Shown piece by piece: positions 1 through 5,746 of a stretch of DNA of 7,101 bases. A model generated the notes under the pieces. That model was not told the DNA's origin. It did no database searches and saw nothing but the letters and a program-made list of their open reading frames with translations. The stretch comes from an uncultured Gemmatimonadota bacterium. GTDB taxonomy: Bacteria; Gemmatimonadota; Gemmatimonadetes; Gemmatimonadales; Gemmatimonadaceae. Every line of letters begins with the position of its first letter. Position 1 is the first letter of the stretch. The position numbers and the translations under genes are program-made. The stretch spans positions 1-7,101 of the forward strand of contig CAMLIU010000078.1 of assembly GCA_946479995.1 (NCBI GenBank). Reading direction: 5' to 3'.

Positions 1-2304
1 GTGAGCGGGGAGCGCATGCTGTCGGCGAACCTGTACGACCAGATGTTCAGCATGCACGGCGTGACGATGATCTTCCTCTACGCCGCGCCGGTGCTGTCCG
101 GGTTCAGCAACTACCTGTGGCCGCTCATGCTCGGCTCGCGCGACATGGCGTACCCGCGGCTGAACGCGCTGTCGTACTGGACCTACCTCGTCTCGGGGAT
201 CTTCCTCTACACGAGCCTGCCGCTGGGTGCGATGCCCAATGCCGGCTGGTTCGACTACGTGCCGTTCGCCTCGCGCGCCTACAATCCGGGGCTCAACATC
301 GACTTCTACGCCCTGACGCTCCTCCTGCTCGCCGTCTCCACGACGGTGGGCTCGATCAACTTCATCACGACGCTGTTCAAGACGCGCGCACCCGGCATGT
401 CGCTGAACCGGCTGCCGATCATCGTCTGGGGGACGCTCACCGCGTCGGTGGCCAACATCTTCGCCCTGCCCGCGCTGAGCGCTGCCGCGATCATGCTGTT
501 CCTCGACCGCCGCTACGGGGCGCACTTCTACGACGCGGCGGCGGGCGGTCACCCGATGCTGTGGCAGCACCTGTTCTGGATCTTCGGGCATCCGTGGGTC
601 TACATCATCGTGCTGCCGGCGATGGGCATCGTGTCCGATGCGCTGCCCACCTTCTGCCGACGTCCCCTCGTCGGCTACACCTTCGTCGCGCTCGCCACGG
701 TGACGACGGGCGTGCTCGGCTTCGGGGTGTGGATCCACCACATGTTCGCCACGGGGATCCCGCCGATGGCGCTCGCCTTCTTCGGCGGCGTCAGCATCTT
801 CATCACCATCCCCAGCGCGGTCGCGGTGTTCTCCTGGCTCGCCACGCTCTGGTACGGACGACCATGGTATCCCGCGGCGATGAAGTTCATGCTCGGCTTC
901 ATCGTGCTGTTCGTCATCGGCGGCGTGAGCGGCGTGATGACGGCCGCCGTGCCATTCGACTTCCAGCTCACCGACACCTACTTCGTCGTCGCGCACCTGC
1001 ACTACGTGCTCGTCGGCATCAACGTCTTCCCCGTCATCGCCGGGATCTACTACTGGTTCCCCAAGTTCACCGGCCGCATGATGGATGAGCGGCTGGGCAC
1101 GTGGAACTTCTGGACGATGTTCATCGGTGCGAACCTCGTCTTCTTCCCGATGCACATTGTCGGCATGCTGGGGATGCCGCGGCGCATCTATACGTATCCC
1201 GCCGGGCTGGGCTGGGACGTGTACAACCTGATCGAGACGGTGGGCGCGTACCTCTTCGCGCTCGGCGTGGTGATGTTCGCCTGGAACGTGTGGAAGAGCC
1301 GCCGCAGCGGCGCGCCGGCGGGGAACAACCCGTGGGATGCCGGCACGCTCGAATGGAGCATGCCGTCACCCCCGCCACCGTACAACTTCGCGGTCCTGCC
1401 GACGATCGGCAGCCGGCATCCGCTGTGGGAGGACCGGCTCGGCGAGGGCTCCGCGTCTTCCGCGATTGCGCGTGGTCCGGTGCTCGCCGACGGGCGGGAG
1501 ACCTTTGCCACCTCGCCGCTGGATGCGGAGCCGCGCGCGGTGATGCGCATGCCGGAGGACAGCTACGCGCCGCTCGCGGTGGCCGTGTCGTGCGGTGTGA
1601 TCGCCTATGGGTTGCTGTTCAACCTTTGGTGGCTCGCCGTCATCGGGGTGGTGGGGGTGGCTGCGAGCGCGATCGCGTGGCTGTGGCCCGATGCCGCCAC
1701 GCAGTTCCTCGGCACGCTCGAGACCGAATTCGGCAAGCTGCCCGTGGGCGCCAGCGGACGGCGCAGCGTAGGGTGGTGGGGGATGGTGGGTGTCATCACC
1801 ACCGAGGCGTGCTTCTTTGCCTACCTGCTGTTCAGCTACTTCTATCTCGCGTCCATGTCCATGAACCCGTGGCCGGCCGACGTGCCGAAGCTCGGGCTCC
1901 CCCTCATCAACACGGGCATCCTGCTGTTGAGCAGCGTGGTGGCCTGGTGGGGGACGCGGGGGATCGAGCGCGGCAATTCCGGCCGCCTGCGCTTCGGGAT
2001 GGCGGGCGCGCTGGTGCTCGGCATCCTCTTCCTCGTCCTGCAGGGAGTGGAGTACTCGCGCGAGAAGCTCTCCTTCACGCACGATGCGTATGGCTCGCTC
2101 TTCTATACCATCACCGGCTTCCACGGCGCGCACGTGTTCGTCGGGTTGATCATGCTGGCGGTGGTGCTGGTACGCGCCCTGCGCGGACATTTCGGCGAGG
2201 CACGGCACGAGGCGGTCACGAACGCCACGCTGTACTGGCACTTCGTGGATGCCGTCTGGCTGGCCGTGTTCACCTCGCTCTACATCACGCCTCACCTGAG
2301 ATAG
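1..2304 (+). CDS. ctaD: Cytochrome c oxidase subunit I + subunit III fusion (5' partial)
   Basis: Inner-membrane haem-copper terminal oxidase that reduces O2 to water and pumps protons; 767 residues are visible. The low-spin haem ligand H19 lies in a FSMHGVTMIF segment. Since this His is normally near residue 60-100, helix I and the true start are upstream, and the GTG at base 1 is not taken as the start. Subunit I occupies about 1-470: H197 and H246/H247 (CuB), Y201 (expected His-Tyr crosslink), H332 (haem a3), H334 (low-spin haem) and R394/R395 in GMPRR. D-channel entry residues N37, D48 and N55 are kept. Odd points: W199 replaces the helix VI Glu, A275 the K-channel Lys and T324 the Mg-site His. 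Residues 523-562 hold two membrane helices resembling a subunit IV insert. Subunit III (about 590-767) has E602, H708, H711 and YWHFVDAVW (745-753). The fused arrangement is known in bacterial aa3/caa3 oxidases. The family call is very secure; haem type and electron donor are not determined. Confidence 0.97.
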   Translation: MSGERMLSANLYDQMFSMHGVTMIFLYAAPVLSGFSNYLWPLMLGSRDMAYPRLNALSYWTYLVSGIFLYTSLPLGAMPNAGWFDYVPFASRAYNPGLNIDFYALTLLLLAVSTTVGSINFITTLFKTRAPGMSLNRLPIIVWGTLTASVANIFALPALSAAAIMLFLDRRYGAHFYDAAAGGHPMLWQHLFWIFGHPWVYIIVLPAMGIVSDALPTFCRRPLVGYTFVALATVTTGVLGFGVWIHHMFATGIPPMALAFFGGVSIFITIPSAVAVFSWLATLWYGRPWYPAAMKFMLGFIVLFVIGGVSGVMTAAVPFDFQLTDTYFVVAHLHYVLVGINVFPVIAGIYYWFPKFTGRMMDERLGTWNFWTMFIGANLVFFPMHIVGMLGMPRRIYTYPAGLGWDVYNLIETVGAYLFALGVVMFAWNVWKSRRSGAPAGNNPWDAGTLEWSMPSPPPPYNFAVLPTIGSRHPLWEDRLGEGSASSAIARGPVLADGRETFATSPLDAEPRAVMRMPEDSYAPLAVAVSCGVIAYGLLFNLWWLAVIGVVGVAASAIAWLWPDAATQFLGTLETEFGKLPVGASGRRSVGWWGMVGVITTEACFFAYLLFSYFYLASMSMNPWPADVPKLGLPLINTGILLLSSVVAWWGTRGIERGNSGRLRFGMAGALVLGILFLVLQGVEYSREKLSFTHDAYGSLFYTITGFHGAHVFVGLIMLAVVLVRALRGHFGEARHEAVTNATLYWHFVDAVWLAVFTSLYITPHLR

Positions 2305-2306
2305 CG

Positions 2307-2801
2307 ATGGCACACGCCGAAGCGCCCGATCGGCTCGACAGGGCGGGAAGCGAGGCGGGGCACCCGGCACCCGCGCGTGGCAACGTGGCGTTGTGGACCC
2401 TCTGGTTCGGGTTCCTCGGCGCCCCGCTGGGGTGGACCCTGCAGGCGCTTGCGAACACGGCAATCGCGTCGCACGGCTGCTATCCCAGCCTCTACCCGCT
2501 CAGCTCTCCTGTCACCGGCGGGATGCGCGGGATCCTGTTCGCCATCAGCGTCGTCGCCATCGCGCTCGGCGTCGCGGCGCTTGGCATGTCGTTCGCCACC
2601 TGGCGCCGCACGAACGACGAGCATCAGGAGAGATCCGGGGAGGGCTCGCGGCGCCACAACCAGAGCACCGCCGCCCTCGAGACGGGTGAGGGTCGCACGC
2701 GCTTCATGGCGCTTTCCGGTGTGCTGACGAGTATCGTATTCCTCATCGTGATCGTCGCGCACACTGCCGCCGTGTTCGTCATGACGCCGTGCGGCATGTA
2801 G
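2307..2801 (+). CDS. Three-helix membrane protein of unknown function, coupled to the oxidase
   Basis: A 164-residue protein starting 2 bases after the oxidase stop, so almost certainly co-transcribed and probably translationally coupled; only a weak GAGA stands upstream as a ribosome site. A polar N-terminus (1-28) precedes a first membrane helix at about 29-52 containing LWFGFLGAPLGWTLQ. A second helix spans about 74-98. A charged hydrophilic loop (about 99-131, rich in Arg, Glu and His) leads to a third helix at about 134-159, ending in TPCGM. Cysteines 58 and 162 are the only ones, and both sit at helix ends. I recall similar uncharacterised small proteins with a W-x-G-x-L-G-x-P-L-x-W-x-L-Q signature beside ctaD/ctaE genes in other bacteria; that is memory, not a search. 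An accessory or assembly role for the oxidase is inferred from position only. The start is the first ATG after the upstream stop and gives a sensible N-terminus. Confidence 0.85.
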   Translation: MAHAEAPDRLDRAGSEAGHPAPARGNVALWTLWFGFLGAPLGWTLQALANTAIASHGCYPSLYPLSSPVTGGMRGILFAISVVAIALGVAALGMSFATWRRTNDEHQERSGEGSRRHNQSTAALETGEGRTRFMALSGVLTSIVFLIVIVAHTAAVFVMTPCGM

Positions 2802-2844
2802 CATCGCTCACTGGATCTCCCGCTTCCCACCAGCCGAGAGCCTC

Positions 2845-3234
2845 ATGTCACCCGTCAAGCATCCCGTGTCCGGACCGGAGCTCACCTTCTCCCTGGCGGA
2901 AGAGATGGCGCTCCTCCGGACCGAGCTTCGCAGCGCACCCGCCCGCTCGGCGAGGACGCTGATCAAGGAAGGGCCGGTGACCGTCACGCTCATCGGCGTG
3001 AACCCGGGCGGTTCGCTGCACCCGCACAAGGCGGACGGACCGATCACCGTCCAGGTGCTCGAAGGCGAGGTCGAGTTCACCATCGCCGAGGCGACGCATG
3101 CGCTCTCCGTGGGAACCCTCCTCGCCCTCGACGGAGGGATCACGCACGCCGTGCACTCGGCGCACGGCGGCATCTTCCTGCTCACGGTCGTGAGGGCCGG
3201 CGGCGGCGCTAGCGGATCGCCAGCAGGTGGATGA
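2845..3234 (+). CDS. Small single-domain cupin protein
   Basis: 129 residues, soluble, with no signal peptide. A helical N-terminal stretch (1-40) is followed by one cupin barrel. Cupin motif 1 is at about 53-74 with H59 and H61 (HPH), ending in VLEG. The usual metal-binding Glu of this motif is absent: the position seven before G74 is Ile. Motif 2 is at about 90-104 with H101, and the usual Pro is replaced by Asp (LALDGGITHAV). The DGPITVQVLEG and LLALDGGITH phrases fit a group of short cupins that carry no other domain, so a substrate cannot be named. Metal binding by three His is possible but unproven. The gene lies 43 bases after the membrane-protein stop and may be the last gene of that operon. 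GAGAG about 10 bases upstream of the ATG is a modest ribosome site. The Gly/Ser-rich tail (119-129) is read mostly through DNA shared with the convergent yeiH-like gene. Confidence 0.88.
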   Translation: MSPVKHPVSGPELTFSLAEEMALLRTELRSAPARSARTLIKEGPVTVTLIGVNPGGSLHPHKADGPITVQVLEGEVEFTIAEATHALSVGTLLALDGGITHAVHSAHGGIFLLTVVRAGGGASGSPAGG

Positions 3235-4252
3235 GGGTCAGGCTGAGGGTGAGCAGCACGAGTAGTGACGCGCTCACCGTCAGCATCACCGGCCGGCCGA
3301 CGCGTCCGATCGCCCGCAGGTCCACGCCGAGCCCCAGCCCAGCCATCGCCAGCACGGTGAGCCAGGTGGAGAAGGCCTTCATGGGGTCGGCGACGCGCGC
3401 GGTGATCACTCCCGAGGAGCGCAGCGCGGCGAAGAGCAGGAACCCGATGATGAACCACGGCACGAAGCGCGTGACGCTCGCAATGCGCGCGGTCTCGCCG
3501 CGCTCGGCTGCCCCGGCGCGGGACGCCGGATTCCGCAATGCGAAGAACAGCACCACCGGGCCGAGCATGAGCACGCGCATGAGCTTCACGAGGGTGCCGA
3601 CCTGCCCGGAGAGTGCGCTTACCGGAAAGGCCGCGGCGAGCACCTGCGGCACGGCGTAGACGGTGAGGCCGGCCATCACGCCGTACTGGTAGTCGCTCAG
3701 CGCGAGGGGATGGGCGAGCAGGGGAAGCCCGACGACGACGATGACGCCGAGGATGGCAGTGAAGGCGATCGACGAGGCCACGTGCTCCTGCTCGGCGCCG
3801 ATCACTGGCGCGACGGCGGCGATGGCGGAGTTGCCGCAGATGGAGTTGCCGCACGCCACGAGCACGGCGAGCTTGTGCGGGAGGCCGATCAGGCGACCGA
3901 TGCCGTAGCTCGCCGTGAGGCCGATGGCGACGAGGAGCACGATGCCGAGGGCGAGCGACGGTCCGGACCGGAGCAGCAGGGGAAGGTCCACCGACGCGCC
4001 GAGGAGGACGATGGCCACCTCGAGGACCTCCTTCGCCGCGAAGCGCACACCGGCCACGGTCCGGGTGGGCGGCGTCCAGGCCGTGCGCACGAGCATCCCG
4101 ATGAGGATGGCGACGACGAGGCCTTCGATGACCGGGTGTCCGAAGAGGCGCGTCTCGAACCCGGCGATGGCGAGCGAGGCGATGCTCACCGCGCCGGCGA
4201 GGACGAGGCCGGGGAGCAGCGGGGCGAGGGGAGAGATGCGGAGCCGATCCAT
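3209..4252 (-). CDS. yeiH: YeiH-family putative sulfate exporter (PSE family)
   Basis: 347-residue inner-membrane protein, the normal length for the YeiH/UPF0324 family. About ten hydrophobic helices are visible, including 12-31, 42-56, 76-95, 100-118, 127-150, 160-180, 190-209, 222-239, 262-278, 298-312 and 322-343. The family's most conserved block is clear at 134-153 (CGNSICGNSAIAAVAPVIGA). Other supporting blocks are TLVKLMRVLMLGPVV (220-234) and GLGLGVDLRAIGRVGRP (305-321). Family members are annotated as putative sulfate exporters on indirect evidence, so the substrate is uncertain. The ATG is supported by an in-frame stop four codons upstream; no strong ribosome site is seen. It is divergent from the LysR gene across 69 bases, the typical yeiH-yeiE layout, which suggests control by that regulator. 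Its last 26 bases overlap the convergent cupin. Confidence 0.93.
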   Translation of the reverse strand: MDRLRISPLAPLLPGLVLAGAVSIASLAIAGFETRLFGHPVIEGLVVAILIGMLVRTAWTPPTRTVAGVRFAAKEVLEVAIVLLGASVDLPLLLRSGPSLALGIVLLVAIGLTASYGIGRLIGLPHKLAVLVACGNSICGNSAIAAVAPVIGAEQEHVASSIAFTAILGVIVVVGLPLLAHPLALSDYQYGVMAGLTVYAVPQVLAAAFPVSALSGQVGTLVKLMRVLMLGPVVLFFALRNPASRAGAAERGETARIASVTRFVPWFIIGFLLFAALRSSGVITARVADPMKAFSTWLTVLAMAGLGLGVDLRAIGRVGRPVMLTVSASLLVLLTLSLTLIHLLAIR

Positions 4253-4321
4253 GCCTGCACGCTAGGCGGATCGACAGTATGAATCAAAGACATTGTTCTC
4301 ATGAATTCATTACCTTGATTC
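4253..4321. promoter_or_regulatory. Divergent yeiH/lysR control region, AT-rich
   Basis: This is the only markedly AT-rich stretch outside genes in an otherwise very GC-rich window, lying between the start codons of two divergent genes. It must hold both promoters. For yeiH (minus strand) a plausible but weak pair is TTCATG (bases 4308-4303) and CATACT (bases 4284-4279), 18 apart. No convincing promoter hexamers are seen for the LysR gene. The inverted repeats inside are listed separately. Confidence 0.7.
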
Positions 4322-4323
4322 AT
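4279..4323. promoter_or_regulatory. Probable LysR-type operator: nested inverted repeats
   Basis: ATGAATCAA at 4279-4287 is perfectly mirrored by TTGATTCAT at 4315-4323, and between them lies a perfect 10-base palindrome ATGAATTCAT at 4301-4310. The hexamer ATGAAT or its complement ATTCAT thus occurs four times (4279, 4301, 4305, 4318). The two forward copies are 22 bases apart, about two helical turns on one DNA face. This fits the paired recognition and activation sites of LysR-type regulators. The outer right arm runs into the LysR start codon (4322-4324), which would suit self-repression. Operator function is inferred. Confidence 0.72.
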
Positions 4324-5206
4324 GAGCCTGAACCTCCATCACCTGCGTGTCTTCGCCAGCGTAGCGGAGGAGGGCGGCTTCACGCGCGCGGCGCAGGCGC
4401 TGCGGCTGAGCCAGCCCGCCGTGTCCAAGGCGGTGCGCGAGCTGGAGCGACAGACGGGGGTCCCTCTGTTCGAGCGGGCGGGCCGCGCCACCCAGCTCAC
4501 CGCGGCCGGCGAGGCACTCTTCGCACGGGCGCGTGAGCTGTTCGCGGTGGAGCGATCGGCGGAGGAGGAGCTGCGGGCGCTCCGCGGGTTGTCGGGTGGC
4601 GTGCTGCGCGTGGGAGCGAGCACCACCGTCGCCACGTACCTTCTCTTTCCCTACCTGGCGCGCTTCCGCGAGACGAATCCCGGGATGCAGCTGCGCGTGG
4701 CGAGCGCGAACACCCGTGCCATCGCCCGCGCACTGCTCGAGCGGCGGCTCGACGTCGCCCTCGTGGAAGGCCCGGTGCGCCACCCGCGCATCGAGGTGAT
4801 CCCATGGCGCGAGGACGAACTCGTGCTGATCACCCCTCCGGCACATCGCCTCGCCAGGAAACGGGGCATCGCGCTGCGGGAGCTGACCGGGGAGCCGCTC
4901 ATCGTCCGCGAGCCGGGATCGGGCACGCGACGCGTGGCGGAGCGCGCGCTTGCGGAGCATGAGGTCTCCTCGCCCGTGACGCTGCAGCTGGGCAGCACGG
5001 AAGCAATCAAGCAGGCCGTCGCGGCGGGGCTGGGCGTCGCGTTCGTGTCACGCTTCGCCGTGGAGGAGCAGGTGAAGCTCGGCCGCATCGCCGCCGTACG
5101 CGTGCGCGAGGCCGCGCTCCGCCGGATGCTCACCGAGCTGCGCCTGCGCGGCCGCGCGGAGGGACCGGGCGCCGTGGCTTTCCGCGAGCTTCTCTCACGG
5201 ACGTGA
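4322..5206 (+). CDS. LysR-type transcriptional regulator, YeiE/CysB-like
   Basis: 294 residues, the standard LysR length. The winged helix-turn-helix is at about 4-62 (FTRAAQALRLSQPAVSKAVRELE, written here as residues 20-42). A linker helix covers about 63-90. The effector-binding domain covers about 92-290, with GASTT at 98-102 and REPGSGTR at 196-203. Both segments resemble the anion-binding loops of the CysB/YeiE group; this is family knowledge, not a measured ligand. The start is forced: an in-frame TGA at 4316-4318 lies just upstream of the ATG. There is no Shine-Dalgarno sequence, only the inverted repeat, so the mRNA may be leaderless or start very close to the ATG. Divergence from the yeiH-like gene indicates that exporter as the main target and suggests self-control. 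YeiE in enterobacteria has been linked to sulfite sensing, so a sulfur oxyanion effector is possible. CbbR- or CysL-type regulators are alternatives. Confidence 0.93.
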   Translation: MSLNLHHLRVFASVAEEGGFTRAAQALRLSQPAVSKAVRELERQTGVPLFERAGRATQLTAAGEALFARARELFAVERSAEEELRALRGLSGGVLRVGASTTVATYLLFPYLARFRETNPGMQLRVASANTRAIARALLERRLDVALVEGPVRHPRIEVIPWREDELVLITPPAHRLARKRGIALRELTGEPLIVREPGSGTRRVAERALAEHEVSSPVTLQLGSTEAIKQAVAAGLGVAFVSRFAVEEQVKLGRIAAVRVREAALRRMLTELRLRGRAEGPGAVAFRELLSRT

Positions 5207-5223
5207 CGGCGTCCCTGACAGGG
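5199..5223 (+). terminator. Weak hairpins at the LysR gene end
   Basis: GGACG (5199-5203) and CGTCC (5210-5214) form a 5-base GC stem across the stop codon, and CCCTGACAGGG (5213-5223) offers an alternative fold. No T-run follows, so this is not a standard intrinsic terminator; the adjacent large inverted repeat more probably ends transcription. Confidence 0.25.
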
Positions 5224-5345
5224 CTCCACTTTCTGTACGGCTCCGTGTCGAGTGGTCTCACCGGCGGCGGGGCTCCTCTCCTTGCCCGGCTCCATGTCCT
5301 CAGTGGCCCACCTGCGGCAGGGCTCCTCACAGTGAAGGCTCCCCG
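5223..5345. repeat. Tandem ~50-base subunits, left arm
   Basis: Three partial or whole copies of a unit containing GGGCTCCTCT then GGCTCC(G/A)TGTC. The GCTCC(T/A)C anchors begin at about 5223, 5272 and 5322, spaced 49 and 50. The second junction carries the palindrome CCTGCGGCAGG (5311-5321). The copies differ by several substitutions, so the duplication is not recent. Confidence 0.75.
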
Positions 5346-5353
5346 CCGAGGGG

Positions 5354-5400
5354 AACGCAGATCAACGCCGATCCTTCAACAGCCCGATCAACCGCAGATT
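5354..5400. repeat. GATC-rich core repeat, left copy
   Basis: About 47 bases matching 5520-5566 in reverse complement at 39 of 47 positions without gaps; the first 27 bases match at 25. It contains AACGCAGATC and GATCCTTCAAC. Confidence 0.8.
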
Positions 5401-5519
5401 CAAACCTCGAGCGGGCTCCGGCGCACCGAGTCCATCCCCCACAGCCCCAAAGGCCTTGTCTTTTTTTGGAACGGCCCCGGGAGGCTATTCGGTGTGAGGA
5501 GCTGTCTCTCGCACGGAAA
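5401..5519. other. Central unpaired segment of the inverted repeat
   Basis: This segment shows no clear gene. It holds a run of seven T (5461-5467) flanked by CCAAA (5447-5451) and TTTGG (5465-5469), which could form a weak 5-base stem, and the short palindrome AAGGCCTT (5450-5457). A faint similarity between the two halves around CACCGA suggests that the arms may once have extended further inward. Confidence 0.4.
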
Positions 5520-5566
5520 GATCTGCGTCAGATCAGGCCGTTGAAGGATCTGCGCTGATCTGCGTT
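5520..5566. repeat. GATC-rich core repeat, right copy
   Basis: Reverse-complement partner of 5354-5400. GATCTGCG occurs three times (5520, 5547, 5557), and GATCTG-CGT-CAGATC (5520-5534) is a perfect 6-base stem with a 3-base loop. The layering of palindromes within the arm is typical of dispersed palindromic intergenic repeats. Confidence 0.8.
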
Positions 5567-5592
5567 CTCATTCGACGGGAAGCCGTACGCCG

Positions 5593-5700
5593 AGAGGAGC
5601 CCTGCCGAGGTGAGAAAACTCGACACGGAGCCGTACTGGAAGAGGAGCCCTGCCGCAGGTGGGCTACTGACGACACGGAGCCGCACGTGAAAGAGGAGCC
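5593..5700. repeat. Tandem ~50-base subunits, right arm
   Basis: AGAGGAGCC is repeated at 5593, 5641 and 5692 (spacing 48 and 51), each of the first two followed by CTGCCG(C)AGGTG and then a CGACACGGAGCC block. AGCCC (5646-5650) and GGGCT (5661-5665) can pair around a CTGCCGCAG-containing loop. This is the mirror image of the left-arm units. Confidence 0.75.
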
Positions 5701-5746
5701 TGTCTCGACCGGAACCCGCCGAGATGGAACCCTTCGCCCCGCCAGG

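Larger units (their letters stand above)
5217..5704. repeat. Large imperfect inverted repeat filling a convergent intergenic gap
   Basis: Left arm about 5217-5400 and right arm about 5520-5704 match in reverse complement, collinearly and with few gaps, at nearly equal lengths (184 and 185), around a 119-base centre (5401-5519). Strong blocks: the perfect 18-base pair 5235-5252 / 5619-5636 (one subunit out of register); 5300-5327 with 5644-5671, which differs at one base; and 5354-5380 with 5540-5566, 25 of 27. The outer ends are GACAGG (5217-5222) and CCTGTC (5699-5704). No target-site duplication or transposase is seen. It starts 10 bases past the LysR stop and ends 42 bases from the Rieske/FAD stop. 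It could be a non-autonomous mobile element, a bidirectional transcription barrier, or a structured RNA. No protein is supported here. Confidence 0.85.

Noticed and set aside
1..3. GTG at the first base as the oxidase start
   Set aside because: The conserved low-spin haem His would lie at residue 19, and helix I would be missing. The gene almost certainly continues upstream of the window.
1101..2306. Long open frame on the plus strand upstream of and in frame with the small membrane protein
   Set aside because: It is Arg/Ala-rich translation in another frame of the oxidase gene; only the part from 2307 has a natural composition and membrane helices.
2808..3854. Long minus-strand open frame across the cupin and yeiH
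   Set aside because: Arg/His-rich with no recognisable domain, covered by two well-supported genes in other frames.
3710..4282. Plus-strand open frame antisense to yeiH
   Set aside because: Composed mainly of Asp, Glu, Gly and Arg, typical of antisense reading of GC-rich DNA. It also runs through the control region.
5445..5469. Intrinsic terminator with a seven-T run
   Set aside because: The possible stem is only about 5 base pairs and AT-containing, and the T-run forms part of the stem rather than following it.
5203..5544. 113-codon open frame after the LysR gene, starting at a GTG that overlaps its stop
   Set aside because: It lies within the inverted repeat and its centre, has no ribosome site and no recognisable domain, and its sequence is explained by the repeat units.
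5223..5700. Regularly spaced ~50-base repeats as a CRISPR array
   Set aside because: Only three diverged units per arm, in opposite orientations, with no unique spacers of constant length and no cas genes.
5217..5704. Insertion sequence
   Set aside because: No transposase coding capacity or target-site duplication is visible; at most it could be a non-autonomous element.
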